A stretch of DNA of 64,000 nt from Pseudomonas salomonii (GCF_900107155.1 NZ_FNOX01000010.1:124001-188000), one strand, 5' to 3'; numbered from the stretch's first letter, positions 46,298 to 55,080 are shown. Numbers and translations are program-made. The notes: a model not told the origin generated them from the sequence alone.

Positions 46298-48120
46298 TTA
46301 AGCGTCTCCAAGGCAGAGGTAAAGGCGCTGGCGCCCTGCTCTGCGGAGCTTGCGGCCAAGCGCATAAATGCAAACAGCTCGCGACCAGCCCCCACGTTGT
46401 TGCCCAACAGGCCCGTGGCAGGCGTGCGCGCTGCAAGTTCTTCGGCGTCCACCTTAAGCTCCAAGGTGCCTTTTACGCCATCGACGCGAATGATATCGCC
46501 ATCCTTGACCCGCGCCAGCGGCCCGCCGCTCTGGGCTTCGGGGTTGACGTGAATCGCGGCGGGGATCTTACCCGAGGCGCCGGACATACGCCCGTCTGTT
46601 ACCAACGCGACTTTGAAGCCACGGTCCTGCAACACGCCGAGGAACGGCGTCATCTTGTGCAATTCCGGCATACCGTTGGAGCGCGGCCCCTGGAAGCGCA
46701 TCACCGCAACGAAGTCTTTTTCCAGTTGGCCGGCCTTGAACGCATCGGCCAAATCCTGCTGATCCTGGAACACCACCGCCGGTGCTTCAACGATCTGATG
46801 CTCCGGCGCCACCGCCGAAACCTTCATCACGCCACGGCCAAGGTTGCCTTCCATCACGCGCAAGCCGCCTTCGGGCGAGAACGCACGGGCTACGGGGCGC
46901 AGGATGGTTTCGTCGAGGCTTTCGATCGGGCCGTCGCGCCAGATCAGTTCGCCGTCGACCAGGAACGGTTCCTGGGTGTAACGGCTCAGGCCCTTGCCGG
47001 CTACGGTGTTGACGTCTTCATGGAGCAAGCCGGCTTCAAGCAGTTCGCGGATCAGGAACGACATGCCGCCCGCTGCCTGGAAGTGGTTGATGTCGGCCTT
47101 GCCGTTCGGATACACGTGGGACAGGGTCGGCACCACCTCGGACAGGTCGGCCATGTCCTGCCAGGTGAGGATGATGCCCGCCGACATGGCGATGGCCGGC
47201 ATGTGCAGGGTGTGGTTGGTGGAACCACCGGTCGCATTGAGGGCGACGATGGAATTGACGATGGATTTTTCGTCGACGATCTCGCCAATCGGCGTGAAGT
47301 CACCGCTGGCCTTGGTCAGGCGCGTGACCTGGTGCGCGGCTTCGCGGGTCAGCGCATCACGCAGCGGCGTGTACGGGTTGACGAACGAAGCGCCCGGCAG
47401 GTGCAGGCCCATCACTTCCATCAGCAACTGGTTGGTGTTGGCGGTGCCGTAGAAGGTGCAGGTGCCGGGGCTGTGGTAGGACTTCATCTCCGATTCCAGC
47501 AGCTCTTCGCGGCTGGCCTTGCCTTCGGCGTAACGCTGGCGCACGTCGGCTTTCTGCTTGTTGGAGATGCCCGACGGCATAGGGCCGCCCGGTACGAAGA
47601 TCATCGGCAGATGGCCGTAGCGCAGCGCGCCCATCATCAGGCCAGGGACGATCTTGTCGCAGATGCCCAGCATCAGCGCGGCATCGAACATGTTGTGGGA
47701 CAGCGCTACCGCCGTCGACATGGCAATCACTTCGCGGCTCAGCAGGCTCAGCTCCATGCCGGGCTCGCCTTGGGTCACGCCGTCGCACATGGCGGGCGTG
47801 CCACCGGCGAACTGGCCGACCGAGCCGACTTCGCGCAGGGCTTTCTTGATCTGTTCAGGGAAATGTTCGTACGGCTGGTGCGCCGAGAGCATGTCGTTAT
47901 ATGACGAAACAATTGCCACGTTGGCGGCATTCATCATGCGCAGGCTATTTTTATCTTCAGTGCCGCAACCGGCCACGCCGTGGGCAAAGTTGGCGCATTG
48001 CAGCTTGCCGCGCATCGGGCCGTCGCTGGCCGCGCCGCGAATGAGCGCAAGGTAAGCCTCGCGGGTTGCACGACTGCGGGCGATAAGCCGTTCGGTGACC
48101 TCAATAACGCGGGGATGCAT
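46294..48120 (-). CDS. edd: 6-phosphogluconate dehydratase
   Basis: The protein has 608 residues. IlvD/Edd family features include the 4Fe-4S ligand regions (CDGVTQGEPGMELS, ICDKIVPGL, GTCTFYGTANTNQ), VALNATGGSTNHTLH and VTDGRMSGASGKIPAAIHV. It dehydrates 6-phosphogluconate to KDPG, the effector that releases HexR. GGAG lies 9 bases before the ATG. It is the first gene of the edd-glk-gltR-gtrS unit and divergent from gap. Confidence 0.96.
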   Translation of the reverse strand: MHPRVIEVTERLIARSRATREAYLALIRGAASDGPMRGKLQCANFAHGVAGCGTEDKNSLRMMNAANVAIVSSYNDMLSAHQPYEHFPEQIKKALREVGSVGQFAGGTPAMCDGVTQGEPGMELSLLSREVIAMSTAVALSHNMFDAALMLGICDKIVPGLMMGALRYGHLPMIFVPGGPMPSGISNKQKADVRQRYAEGKASREELLESEMKSYHSPGTCTFYGTANTNQLLMEVMGLHLPGASFVNPYTPLRDALTREAAHQVTRLTKASGDFTPIGEIVDEKSIVNSIVALNATGGSTNHTLHMPAIAMSAGIILTWQDMADLSEVVPTLSHVYPNGKADINHFQAAGGMSFLIRELLEAGLLHEDVNTVAGKGLSRYTQEPFLVDGELIWRDGPIESLDETILRPVARAFSPEGGLRVMEGNLGRGVMKVSAVAPEHQIVEAPAVVFQDQQDLADAFKAGQLEKDFVAVMRFQGPRSNGMPELHKMTPFLGVLQDRGFKVALVTDGRMSGASGKIPAAIHVNPEAQSGGPLARVKDGDIIRVDGVKGTLELKVDAEELAARTPATGLLGNNVGAGRELFAFMRLAASSAEQGASAFTSALETLK

Positions 48121-48240
48121 GTGTAGAACTCCAGGCTAACGGATGTGGCGACCTGAGTGTCTATGCTGATCAAACGCCCGCAGCGCATGGGATGGCAGGG
48201 TGTCGTTTGAATCATCGGACCAGTTGATTCAGGTCACTCG

Positions 48241-48255
48241 TTGTAGATTGAACAA
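48241..48255. promoter_or_regulatory. HexR operator, edd side
   Basis: TTGT-AGATTGA-ACAA fits the Pseudomonas HexR consensus TTGT-N7/8-ACAA exactly. It lies 120 bases before the edd start. Confidence 0.8.
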
Positions 48256-48275
48256 AATATTGCCACTAAAAAGGC

Positions 48276-48303
48276 TTGTTTTCTATTTTTATGCGAATAA
48301 TCT
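48276..48303 (+). promoter_or_regulatory. Candidate gap promoter
   Basis: TTGTTT-N16-TAATCT. The -10 touches the second HexR operator, so bound HexR would block it. Confidence 0.5.
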
Positions 48304-48317
48304 TGTAATTCTTACAA
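48303..48317. promoter_or_regulatory. HexR operator, gap side
   Basis: TTGT-AATTCTT-ACAA matches the HexR consensus exactly, 24 bases before the gap start and 62 bases (about six helical turns) from the first site. Confidence 0.85.
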
Positions 48318-48341
48318 CAAATCGACGACAGGCACTTTCCA

Positions 48342-49343
48342 ATGACTCTTCGTATCGCAATCAATGGTTTTGGCCGTATCGGCCGTAATGTCCTGCGCGC
48401 ACTGTATACCCAAGGCTACCGCCAGGATTTGCAGATCGTCGCCATCAATGATCTGGGCGACAGCTCGATCAACGCCCACCTGCTCAAATACGACACCGTA
48501 CACGGCACTTTCGAAGCAGAGGTCGCCCACGATCAGGAAAGCCTGACCGTCAATGGTGACCGGATTGCCGTCAGTGCCATTCGCAACCCGGCCGACCTGC
48601 CGTGGGCTGCACACAAGATCGACGTGGTGTTCGAATGCACCGGTCTGTTCACCGACCGTGACAAGGCTGCCGCCCATATTACCGCCGGCGCGCGCAAGGT
48701 GATCATCTCGGCCCCGGCCAAAGGCGCGGACGCCACCGTGGTTTACGGGGTAAACCATGACATTTTGCGTCAGTCGCACCAGATCATCTCCAACGCGTCG
48801 TGCACCACCAACTGCCTGGCGCCTGTGGCTCAGGTGCTGCATCGCGAGCTGGGCATCGAAAGCGGCCTGATGACCACCATTCACGCCTACACCAACGACC
48901 AGAACCTCACCGACGTGTACCACACCGACCCGTACCGCGCGCGTTCGGCCACCCAGAACATGATCCCGAGCAAGACCGGCGCCGCCGAAGCAGTCGGCCT
49001 GGTACTGCCGGAACTGGCGGGCAAGCTGACCGGCATGGCCGTGCGGGTGCCGGTGATCAACGTGTCGTTGGTGGACCTCACCGTGACGCTGAAGAAAGAA
49101 GCCACGGCCGAGCAAGTCAATGCACTGCTGAAAGAAGCCAGCCAGCACTCGAAAATCCTCGGCTATAACACCCTGCCGCTGGTTTCGAGCGACTTTAACC
49201 ATAACCCGCTGTCGTCGATTTTCGATGCCAACCACACCAAGGTCAGCGGCAAGTTGCTCAAAGTGCTGGCGTGGTATGACAACGAGTGGGGCTTCTCCAA
49301 TCGTATGCTGGATAACTGCCTGGCGCTCTGCAACGCCGAGTAA
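48342..49343 (+). CDS. gap: Glyceraldehyde-3-phosphate dehydrogenase, type I
   Basis: The protein has 333 residues. The NAD-binding GFGRIGR (9-15), the catalytic Cys154 in SNASCTTNCLAP, and WYDNEWGF near the C-terminus are all present. It oxidises the glyceraldehyde 3-phosphate released by KDPG aldolase, so it belongs to sugar catabolism under HexR control. Pseudomonads carry another gap gene for gluconeogenesis. It is divergent from edd. Confidence 0.95.
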   Translation: MTLRIAINGFGRIGRNVLRALYTQGYRQDLQIVAINDLGDSSINAHLLKYDTVHGTFEAEVAHDQESLTVNGDRIAVSAIRNPADLPWAAHKIDVVFECTGLFTDRDKAAAHITAGARKVIISAPAKGADATVVYGVNHDILRQSHQIISNASCTTNCLAPVAQVLHRELGIESGLMTTIHAYTNDQNLTDVYHTDPYRARSATQNMIPSKTGAAEAVGLVLPELAGKLTGMAVRVPVINVSLVDLTVTLKKEATAEQVNALLKEASQHSKILGYNTLPLVSSDFNHNPLSSIFDANHTKVSGKLLKVLAWYDNEWGFSNRMLDNCLALCNAE

Positions 49344-49358
49344 ACCGACCAGGTTGTT

Positions 49359-49408
49359 GATCGTTCCCACGCTCTGCGTGGGAATGCCGCCTCGGACGCT
49401 CCGCGTCC
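49359..49408. repeat. Single REP unit, GATCGTTCCCACGC family
   Basis: GATCGTTCCCACGC-TCT-GCGTGGGAA and the hairpin GGACGC-TCC-GCGTCC match the left half of the REPIN at 8377-8482. The right half has decayed into unrelated sequence. It is 15 bases after the gap stop and may terminate it. Confidence 0.8.
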
Positions 49409-49460
49409 CGCTGCTAAGTGGCGACGCAGCCTCTCAAAGTGCCACTTGCCATTTGAGTTG

Positions 49461-49477
49461 ATGATAAGCATTATCAT
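49461..49477. promoter_or_regulatory. Fur box before the ECF sigma gene
   Basis: ATGATAA-GCA-TTATCAT is a perfect 7-bp inverted repeat close to the Fur consensus (GATAATGATAATCATTATC). It lies 27 bases before the sigma factor start, so iron should repress it. Confidence 0.8.
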
Positions 49478-49503
49478 TAACTGCAAACCGGTCTGGTATC
49501 ACT

Positions 49504-50022
49504 GTGAGCCAATCTCGCTTCAACCAAGTCTTTCTCACCCAGCGGGTGATTCTGCTTCGCACCTTGCAGCGGATGGTGAATAACCACAGCACCGCCGAGG
49601 ACCTGTTGCAGGAAACTTACCTGCGCGTTACGCGGGCGCTCAGCGAGCGGCCGATCGATCACCTCGAACCCTTCGTCTATCAAACCGCGCGCAACCTGGC
49701 GCTGGACCATCTACGCTCGCGCCGCATCCAGGCCCGCACACTGCAAGAAGATGTGCCGCTGGACGTGCTGCAGAGTGTCGCCGCGCCGATGAGCACGCCC
49801 GAAGACGCCACCCAGGCCGAGCAATTGCTCGAACACCTGAGCGTCAGCCTGGGCCAGTTGAGCGCGCGCCAGCAGCAGATCTTCATCCTCAGCCGCCTGC
49901 ACGGTTGCAGCTACCAGGAGATTGCCGATCAGTTGCAAGTGTCCTTGAGCACGGTGCAGAAGGAACTGAAATTGATCATGGCCATCTGTGTAGGAGTGGC
50001 CGAACGGCTGGATCAGCCTTAA
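49504..50022 (+). CDS. FecI-type ECF sigma factor (HxuI/HasI-like)
   Basis: The protein has 172 residues from a GTG at 49504 with no strong ribosome-binding site. Sigma region 2 covers about 10-75 (NNHSTAEDLLQETYLRV, YQTARNLALDHLRSRR) and region 4 about 110-160 (LSARQQQIFILSRLHGCSYQEIADQLQVSLSTVQ). It is a classical iron-starvation sigma factor activated through the adjacent anti-sigma and TonB receptor. The receptor type (heme) and position suggest the HxuIRA system of P. aeruginosa (recall). Its likely promoter targets are described at 51076 and 53784. Confidence 0.88.
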   Translation: MSQSRFNQVFLTQRVILLRTLQRMVNNHSTAEDLLQETYLRVTRALSERPIDHLEPFVYQTARNLALDHLRSRRIQARTLQEDVPLDVLQSVAAPMSTPEDATQAEQLLEHLSVSLGQLSARQQQIFILSRLHGCSYQEIADQLQVSLSTVQKELKLIMAICVGVAERLDQP

Positions 50023-50096
50023 GCTTCACCCGACAGAAGTGTCGAACCAGGCTGTAGGAAAAATGAATAGAACGTGGCGAAGACCCGAGGAACACC

Positions 50097-51065
50097 GTGA
50101 CGGACCCGAATAAACTGCGCCCCCATGAGCTGGCTCATGAGGTGTTGCAAGACGCGGCCATGGACCAAGCTCTCGACTGGCTGATCGCCTTGCAATGCCC
50201 GCAACCGGGGCAGCAAGCCGAGTTCGATGCCTGGCTGGCCAGCGACCCGGCGCACCTGCTCGCCTTCAGCAAGGCCCAGGCCGCCTGGGGCGGCGCGCCG
50301 GTTCACAGCGCCGCCGTGGCCCTGGCAGTGCCGCGCAAACCCAGCGCGTGGCGGCGTATCAAGCCGCATTGGAAACCCCTGGCCACCGCCGCTGTGCTGC
50401 TGATCGGTCTGTTCAGCTTCAGCAGCCTGCCCGTGCGCTTGCAAGCCGACCACCTCACCGTCGTCGGTGAACGCCAGCGCCTGCAATTGGATGACGGCTC
50501 CAAAGTGTTACTGAACACCAACTCGGCGTTTTCCAGCAGCATCAAGGACCACCAGCGCGTCGCCCGACTGTTCCAGGGCGAAGCTTTTTTTGAGGTGGCG
50601 CCCAGCCGTGGCCTGCCGCTGGAGATTGACGCCGGCCCCGTGCGCGCCAGCGTGCGCGACACCGACTTCGCCGTGCGCTACCTCAATGGCGAAGCCCAGG
50701 TGCAGGTGCAGCGCGGCGACGTGGACTTGAGCAATACCTTTGACGATGCCCGCGTGCGCCTGAGCGCCGGTGAGAGTATCCGCATCGGCCCCAAAGGCTT
50801 CGGCCAACCGGCCAAACTGGATGCCGGTAAAGACTTGGCGTGGGTCCAGGGCCGCCTGGTATTCGAAAACTGCCCGATGAGCGAAGTGCTCGCCGAGTTG
50901 CGTCGCTATTACCCCGGCTGGATCGTCAACACCAACGACAAGCTCGCAAGCGTGGCCGTCACCGGCAATTACCGCCTCGATCAACCGCTGGATGTGGTGC
51001 GCTCCCTGGCGCACATCACCTCGGCCAAGCTCTCGGAATACCCGGCGCTGGTCATCTTGAACTAA
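50097..51065 (+). CDS. FecR-type anti-sigma factor (HxuR-like)
   Basis: The protein has 322 residues from a GTG at 50097 with GAGG 6 bases upstream. An N-terminal cytoplasmic segment (QALDWLIALQCPQPGQQAEFDAWLASDPAH, the DUF4880 motif that binds sigma) is followed by one membrane helix near 98-112 (ATAAVLLIGLFSFSS). The periplasmic FecR domain (LDDGSKVLLNTNS, RLFQGEAFFEVAPS) and the C-terminal STN-binding part (AELRRYYPGWIV) follow. It relays receptor occupancy to the sigma factor. Confidence 0.9.
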   Translation: MTDPNKLRPHELAHEVLQDAAMDQALDWLIALQCPQPGQQAEFDAWLASDPAHLLAFSKAQAAWGGAPVHSAAVALAVPRKPSAWRRIKPHWKPLATAAVLLIGLFSFSSLPVRLQADHLTVVGERQRLQLDDGSKVLLNTNSAFSSSIKDHQRVARLFQGEAFFEVAPSRGLPLEIDAGPVRASVRDTDFAVRYLNGEAQVQVQRGDVDLSNTFDDARVRLSAGESIRIGPKGFGQPAKLDAGKDLAWVQGRLVFENCPMSEVLAELRRYYPGWIVNTNDKLASVAVTGNYRLDQPLDVVRSLAHITSAKLSEYPALVILN

Positions 51066-51080
51066 ATGAGAATTATTTTT
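51066..51080. promoter_or_regulatory. Fur-box-like sequence before the heme receptor
   Basis: ATGAGAATTATTTTT matches the core of Pseudomonas Fur boxes (TGAGAATTATT). It overlaps the -35 part of the proposed ECF promoter, so Fur could also act here directly. Confidence 0.5.
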
Positions 51081-51110
51081 ACTCGATAATCACCGGTGGT
51101 TCGTCTCGTT
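51076..51110 (+). promoter_or_regulatory. Proposed ECF sigma promoter of the heme receptor
   Basis: TTTTTACT-N18-CGTCT-N-GTT. The same two elements with the same spacing occur at 53784-53818 before hemO. The CGTC-type -10 is common for ECF sigma factors of iron uptake. The ATG is about 70 bases downstream. Confidence 0.6.
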
Positions 51111-51181
51111 ATAGCCAATGCAACTGATTCCTATTTGATTCAGCTCGCAACTATAAGATTCGTATCCCCGGAGCGCTCTCG

Positions 51182-53737
51182 ATGTCCTCTCGTTTCAACC
51201 GCCGGTCCTCTTCGCCCGTCCTGTCGCTGCTAACCGCCGCCATCCTGCTGGCCAGTGCACCGGTGATGGCCGCCGAACCTGCCGCGCGCAGCCACGGCAA
51301 TTACAGTTTCAGCATCGAACAGCAGCCCTTGGTATCGGCGTTGAATGCCTTTACCAGCGTGACCGGCTGGCAAGTCGGCTTGCCGGCAGAGCTCGGCCAG
51401 GGTGTGTCGTCCCCCGGCGTACGCGGCGCACTCTCGCCGGAAAAGGCCCTGGACCGGCTGTTGCTGGGCACCAACCTGAGCTACCGCAAACTGGGCAATA
51501 ACAACATCGTGCTGGAAAAGCGCCCGGCCGGCAGCACGCTCAACCTGCAACAGGTGACCATCAGCGCCACCCGCAGTGAGCAGGACGTCAACAGCGTGCC
51601 AAGCACTGTCACCGTGCATGCGCGTGAGGAGCTGGACCGCCAGAACGTGAATACCATCCGTGAGCTGGTGCGTTACGAGCCCAACGTGTCGGTCGGCGGC
51701 GCAGGCACCCGCGCCAGCAACGCCGGCTACAACATCCGTGGCATCGACGGCGACCGCATCCTCACCCAGGTAGACGGTGTGGAAGTGCCGGACAACTTCT
51801 TCAACGGCCCGTACGCCAAGACCCGTCGCAACTACGTCGACCCGGAAATCGTCAAGCGCGTGGAGATCCTGCGCGGCCCGGCGTCAGCCCTGTACGGCAG
51901 CAGCACCATCGGCGGCGCAGTGAGCTACTTCACCCTGGACCCGGACGACATCATCAAGCCCGGCCAGGACGTCGGCGCCCGCCTCAAAACCGGCTACAGC
52001 TCCGCCGACGACAGCTGGCTGACCTCCGGCACCGTTGCCGGCCGCGTGCAGGACTTCGACGGCTTGCTGCACCTGAGCCAGCGCAATGGCCATGAAATGG
52101 AGTCCTACGACGGCAACAACGCCACCGGCCTGGCCCGCACCGGCGCCAACCCGGAAGATGCGCGCACCACCAATATCCTGGCGAAAATGGGCTGGAATTA
52201 TGGCGAGGACAACCGTCTTGGCCTGACCTACGAGAAATTCAAGGATGATCGCGACGTCAACTTGAAGAACGCAGTGGGCGGACCGTTCATCGGCGGTCGC
52301 GGAATGAACCTGTACCGCGCCCGCTCGGGTAACGACACCATCACCCGCGAGCGCTTCGGCCTGGAAAACACCTTCGGCCTCAACTCGCCGATGGCTGACC
52401 GTATCAAGACCAGCCTCAATTACCAGATCGCCAAGACCGACCAGAGCACCGCCGAAATCTACCAGCCGGGCCGTCGCGTCATGCGCACCCGTGACACCCT
52501 GTACGAAGAAAAACAGTGGGTTTTCGACGTTCAGTTGGACAAGGCGTTCAGCCTCGGTGAAACCGATCACCAGGTCACCTACGGCACCACCCTCAAGCAG
52601 CAGAAAGTCAGCGGTTCGCGCGAGGGCTCGGCCTACTGCCTCGCCGTCGGCTCAGGCTGCACGGCCATCGGCGCGCCCAGCCCGTCTGCCGGCGACAGCG
52701 TGAAAAAGTCCAGCGACTTCCCGGACCCGACCATTAACACCTACTCGCTGTTCGCCCAGGACCAGATCACCTGGGACAAATGGACCTTCCTGCCCGCCGT
52801 GCGTTACGACTACACCCGGCTCAAGCCCAAGCTGACCCAGGAATTCCTCAACACCGTCAACCCGACCGGCGCCTACCCGGTCAGCGACAAAGAAAAAACC
52901 TGGCACCGCGTCACGCCAAAATTCGGCCTGACCTATGCGCTGACCGATCAGTACACCTGGTTCGGCCAATATGCCGAGGGCTTCCGCACCCCGTCGGCCA
53001 AGGCGCTTTATGGCCGCTTTGAAAACCTCAACCTGGGCTACACCGTCGAGCCGAATCCGAACCTCAAGCCGGAAACCAGCAAGGGCATCGAAACCGGAAT
53101 TCGCGGCCAGTTCGACGAGGGCTCCTTCGACATCGCGGTGTTCTACAACAAGTACCGCGACTTTATCGACGAAGACGCCTCGGTCGCCGGCGGCGACATC
53201 CAAACCTTCGAAGCCAACAACATCAAGCACGCCACTATCAAGGGCGTTGAAGCCAAAGGCCGCCTGAACCTGGACGCGTTCGGCGCACCACAAGGCCTCT
53301 ACACCCAGGGTTCGGTGGGCTACACCTACGGCCGTAACGACGACAACGGCGAGCCGCTCAACAGCGTCAACCCGCTTAAAGGCGTGTTCGGCCTGGGCTA
53401 CGAGCAGGAGCAATACGGCGCGCTGGTCAGTTGGACGCTGGTGAAGAAACAGAACCGTGTCGACAGCACCACCTTCCACGCGCCGGATGGCAGCACCAGC
53501 GCGCCGTTCAAGACCCCGGGTTTTGGCATGGTCGACCTGACCGGCTTCTACAAAGTCACCAACGACGTGACCATCAACGGCGGTATCTACAACCTCACCG
53601 ACAAGAAGTACTGGAACTGGGATGACGTGCGCAGCTACGACGGCGTCGGCGAAGCCGGCGTGACCGCGCCCGCCAACCTCGACCGCCTGACCCAGCCGGG
53701 TCGCAACTTCGCGATCAACCTGATCTGGGACATCTGA
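51182..53737 (+). CDS. TonB-dependent heme receptor with STN signalling domain (HxuA-like)
   Basis: The protein has 851 residues. The signal peptide (to about residue 31) is followed by a secretin/TonB N-terminal (STN) domain of about 75 residues (FSIEQQPLVSALNAFTSVTGWQVGLP), which contacts the anti-sigma factor, then the plug (LNLQQVTISATRSEQDVNSVPSTV, IRGIDGDRILTQVDGVE) and a 22-strand barrel. FRTP and NPNLKPE, the heme-receptor signature, are present. It ends with Ile rather than an aromatic (NLIWDI). GGAG precedes the ATG. It imports heme and signals to the sigma factor. Confidence 0.9.
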   Translation: MSSRFNRRSSSPVLSLLTAAILLASAPVMAAEPAARSHGNYSFSIEQQPLVSALNAFTSVTGWQVGLPAELGQGVSSPGVRGALSPEKALDRLLLGTNLSYRKLGNNNIVLEKRPAGSTLNLQQVTISATRSEQDVNSVPSTVTVHAREELDRQNVNTIRELVRYEPNVSVGGAGTRASNAGYNIRGIDGDRILTQVDGVEVPDNFFNGPYAKTRRNYVDPEIVKRVEILRGPASALYGSSTIGGAVSYFTLDPDDIIKPGQDVGARLKTGYSSADDSWLTSGTVAGRVQDFDGLLHLSQRNGHEMESYDGNNATGLARTGANPEDARTTNILAKMGWNYGEDNRLGLTYEKFKDDRDVNLKNAVGGPFIGGRGMNLYRARSGNDTITRERFGLENTFGLNSPMADRIKTSLNYQIAKTDQSTAEIYQPGRRVMRTRDTLYEEKQWVFDVQLDKAFSLGETDHQVTYGTTLKQQKVSGSREGSAYCLAVGSGCTAIGAPSPSAGDSVKKSSDFPDPTINTYSLFAQDQITWDKWTFLPAVRYDYTRLKPKLTQEFLNTVNPTGAYPVSDKEKTWHRVTPKFGLTYALTDQYTWFGQYAEGFRTPSAKALYGRFENLNLGYTVEPNPNLKPETSKGIETGIRGQFDEGSFDIAVFYNKYRDFIDEDASVAGGDIQTFEANNIKHATIKGVEAKGRLNLDAFGAPQGLYTQGSVGYTYGRNDDNGEPLNSVNPLKGVFGLGYEQEQYGALVSWTLVKKQNRVDSTTFHAPDGSTSAPFKTPGFGMVDLTGFYKVTNDVTINGGIYNLTDKKYWNWDDVRSYDGVGEAGVTAPANLDRLTQPGRNFAINLIWDI

Positions 53738-53745
53738 CCGCCGCT

Positions 53746-53788
53746 CTCACCTCGCCGCCCTATATCAGCGGCGAGGTGAGGTTTTTTT
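53746..53788 (+). terminator. Rho-independent terminator of the heme receptor
   Basis: 13-bp perfect arms CTCACCTCGCCGC / GCGGCGAGGTGAG followed by GTTTTTTT. The T-run doubles as part of the -35 element of the hemO promoter. Confidence 0.92.
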
Positions 53789-53818
53789 ACTGTGCCGCGT
53801 CTTCTTGTTCGTCTAGTT
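53784..53818 (+). promoter_or_regulatory. Proposed ECF sigma promoter of hemO
   Basis: TTTTTACT-N18-CGTCT-N-GTT, identical in sequence elements and spacing to the receptor promoter at 51076-51110. The hemO ATG is about 55 bases downstream. Confidence 0.6.
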
Positions 53819-53872
53819 GATAACAGCTCTCTTTAGAGCCCCCAGGCGCTCCCCTTCTCAAGGATTTTTTCG

Positions 53873-54481
53873 ATGACCGCTTCTCCTACCGCAGAACGCC
53901 CAAGCCTGCGCTCCCAGCGCCTGAACCAGATCACCCACGCGCCACACACCAGGCTCGACGCCCTGGTCAAAGCCCACGCGCCGTTTGAAACCCCAGCCAA
54001 CTTCGCCCGTTTTGTGGTGGCGCAGTACCTGTTCCAGTCGGAACTGGTGGCGCTGTACAACGACCCCGAGTTGATCAAGATCGTCCCGGACCTGGCTGAG
54101 CGCTGCCGCGCCGAGGCCGCCAAACTCGACCTGGCCGACCTGGAAACCGAAGTACCGGCACCGGTTGCCGGCGCGGTAAAAAACCCGAGCAAAGCCGAAG
54201 CCATGGGCTGGCTGTTCGTGTCCGAAGGCTCCAAGCTGGGCGCTGCATTCCTGATCAAGCGCGCCGTGGGCCTGGGCCTGAGCGAAACCTTCGGTGCCCG
54301 TCACCTGGGCGAGCCGGCCGGTGGCCGCGCTGAAGGCTGGAAGCGCTTCACCCGCACCCTCGACGGCCTGGAGTTCAGCGCCGAAGAAGAAGCCGCGGCA
54401 GAAAAAGGTGCCATCGACGCGTTTGTGCGCTTCACCGTGCTGCTGGAACAGGCGTACGCTAGCGCCCCTGAACTGGCGTAA
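53873..54481 (+). CDS. hemO: Biliverdin-producing heme oxygenase, HemO/PigA type
   Basis: The protein has 202 residues. The proximal heme ligand is in the N-terminal helix (THAPHTRLDALV), and the distal helix region shows the bacterial HemO pattern GWLFVSEGSKLGAAFL. It opens heme to biliverdin, CO and iron in the cytoplasm, completing use of heme brought in by the receptor upstream. AAGGA lies 8 bases before the ATG. It is separated from the receptor by a terminator but has its own copy of the same promoter element. No ABC heme transporter is encoded here. Confidence 0.9.
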   Translation: MTASPTAERPSLRSQRLNQITHAPHTRLDALVKAHAPFETPANFARFVVAQYLFQSELVALYNDPELIKIVPDLAERCRAEAAKLDLADLETEVPAPVAGAVKNPSKAEAMGWLFVSEGSKLGAAFLIKRAVGLGLSETFGARHLGEPAGGRAEGWKRFTRTLDGLEFSAEEEAAAEKGAIDAFVRFTVLLEQAYASAPELA

Positions 54482-54500
54482 CACTTGAATTGAAATGCAA

Positions 54501-54600
54501 TCAAATGTGGGAGCGGGCTTGCTCGCGAAAGCGGTCGTTCAGCTAATAAATTTATTGACTGACACACCGTATTCGCGAGCAAGCCCGCTCCCACATTTGA
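54501..54600. repeat. REPIN downstream of hemO
   Basis: 29-base perfect arms (54501-54529 and 54572-54600) with a 42-base loop, of the GTGGGAGCGGGCTTGCTCGCG family. Confidence 0.92.
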
Positions 54601-54637
54601 AACTTATTTCGAATTGATTTTTGTGATCACCCGACCC

Positions 54638-55039
54638 ATGACCGGCAAAACCCAATCCACCTCAAAAATCGCCCAGTTGCTCTTCGGCCTGCTGGCCTAC
54701 GTCAGCCTGGGCATTGGGTTGGTGGCTATTGTCATACCGGGTTTGCCCACCACTGAATTCATCCTGCTGGCCGCCTGGGCCGCGACTAAAAGCTCGCCGC
54801 GCCTCAGCGCCTGGCTGGAAAACCACCGGCTGTTCGGACCGATTCTGTTCAACTGGCGCAATGGCAAGATCATCGCGCGCCGGGCCAAAGTCAGCGCCAC
54901 CGTGAGCATGCTGCTGTGCGCCGTGCTGATGCTGGTGATGCTCGATCACGGCTGGCCGATCTACCTGGCGATTGCCGGGATGAGCCTGGGCAACCTGTGG
55001 ATCTGGTCGCGCCCCGAACGGCTTGCAGCCCCCGTATAA
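54638..55039 (+). CDS. DUF454 (YbaN-like) inner-membrane protein
   Basis: The protein has 133 residues from the ATG at 54638; upstream TTG and GTG codons in the same frame are possible and no start has a clear ribosome-binding site. Three or four membrane helices are present (LLFGLLAYVSLGIGLVAIVIPGLPTTEFILLAAW, then around 88-120). The GLPTTEF and FGPILFNWR stretches are DUF454 signatures. The function is unknown; the family often sits near heme genes, as here (recall). A REPIN separates it from hemO, so it may be transcribed apart. Confidence 0.8.
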   Translation: MTGKTQSTSKIAQLLFGLLAYVSLGIGLVAIVIPGLPTTEFILLAAWAATKSSPRLSAWLENHRLFGPILFNWRNGKIIARRAKVSATVSMLLCAVLMLVMLDHGWPIYLAIAGMSLGNLWIWSRPERLAAPV

Positions 55040-55080
55040 CGCGGCGTGTAGTCTTTTTCCGACCGCTCATCGCCTTTCCC

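Noticed and set aside
44318..46552. Plus-strand open frame of 744 residues
   Set aside because: Runs antisense through gltR, the REPIN and glk; crossing a repeat and two real genes makes it a shadow.
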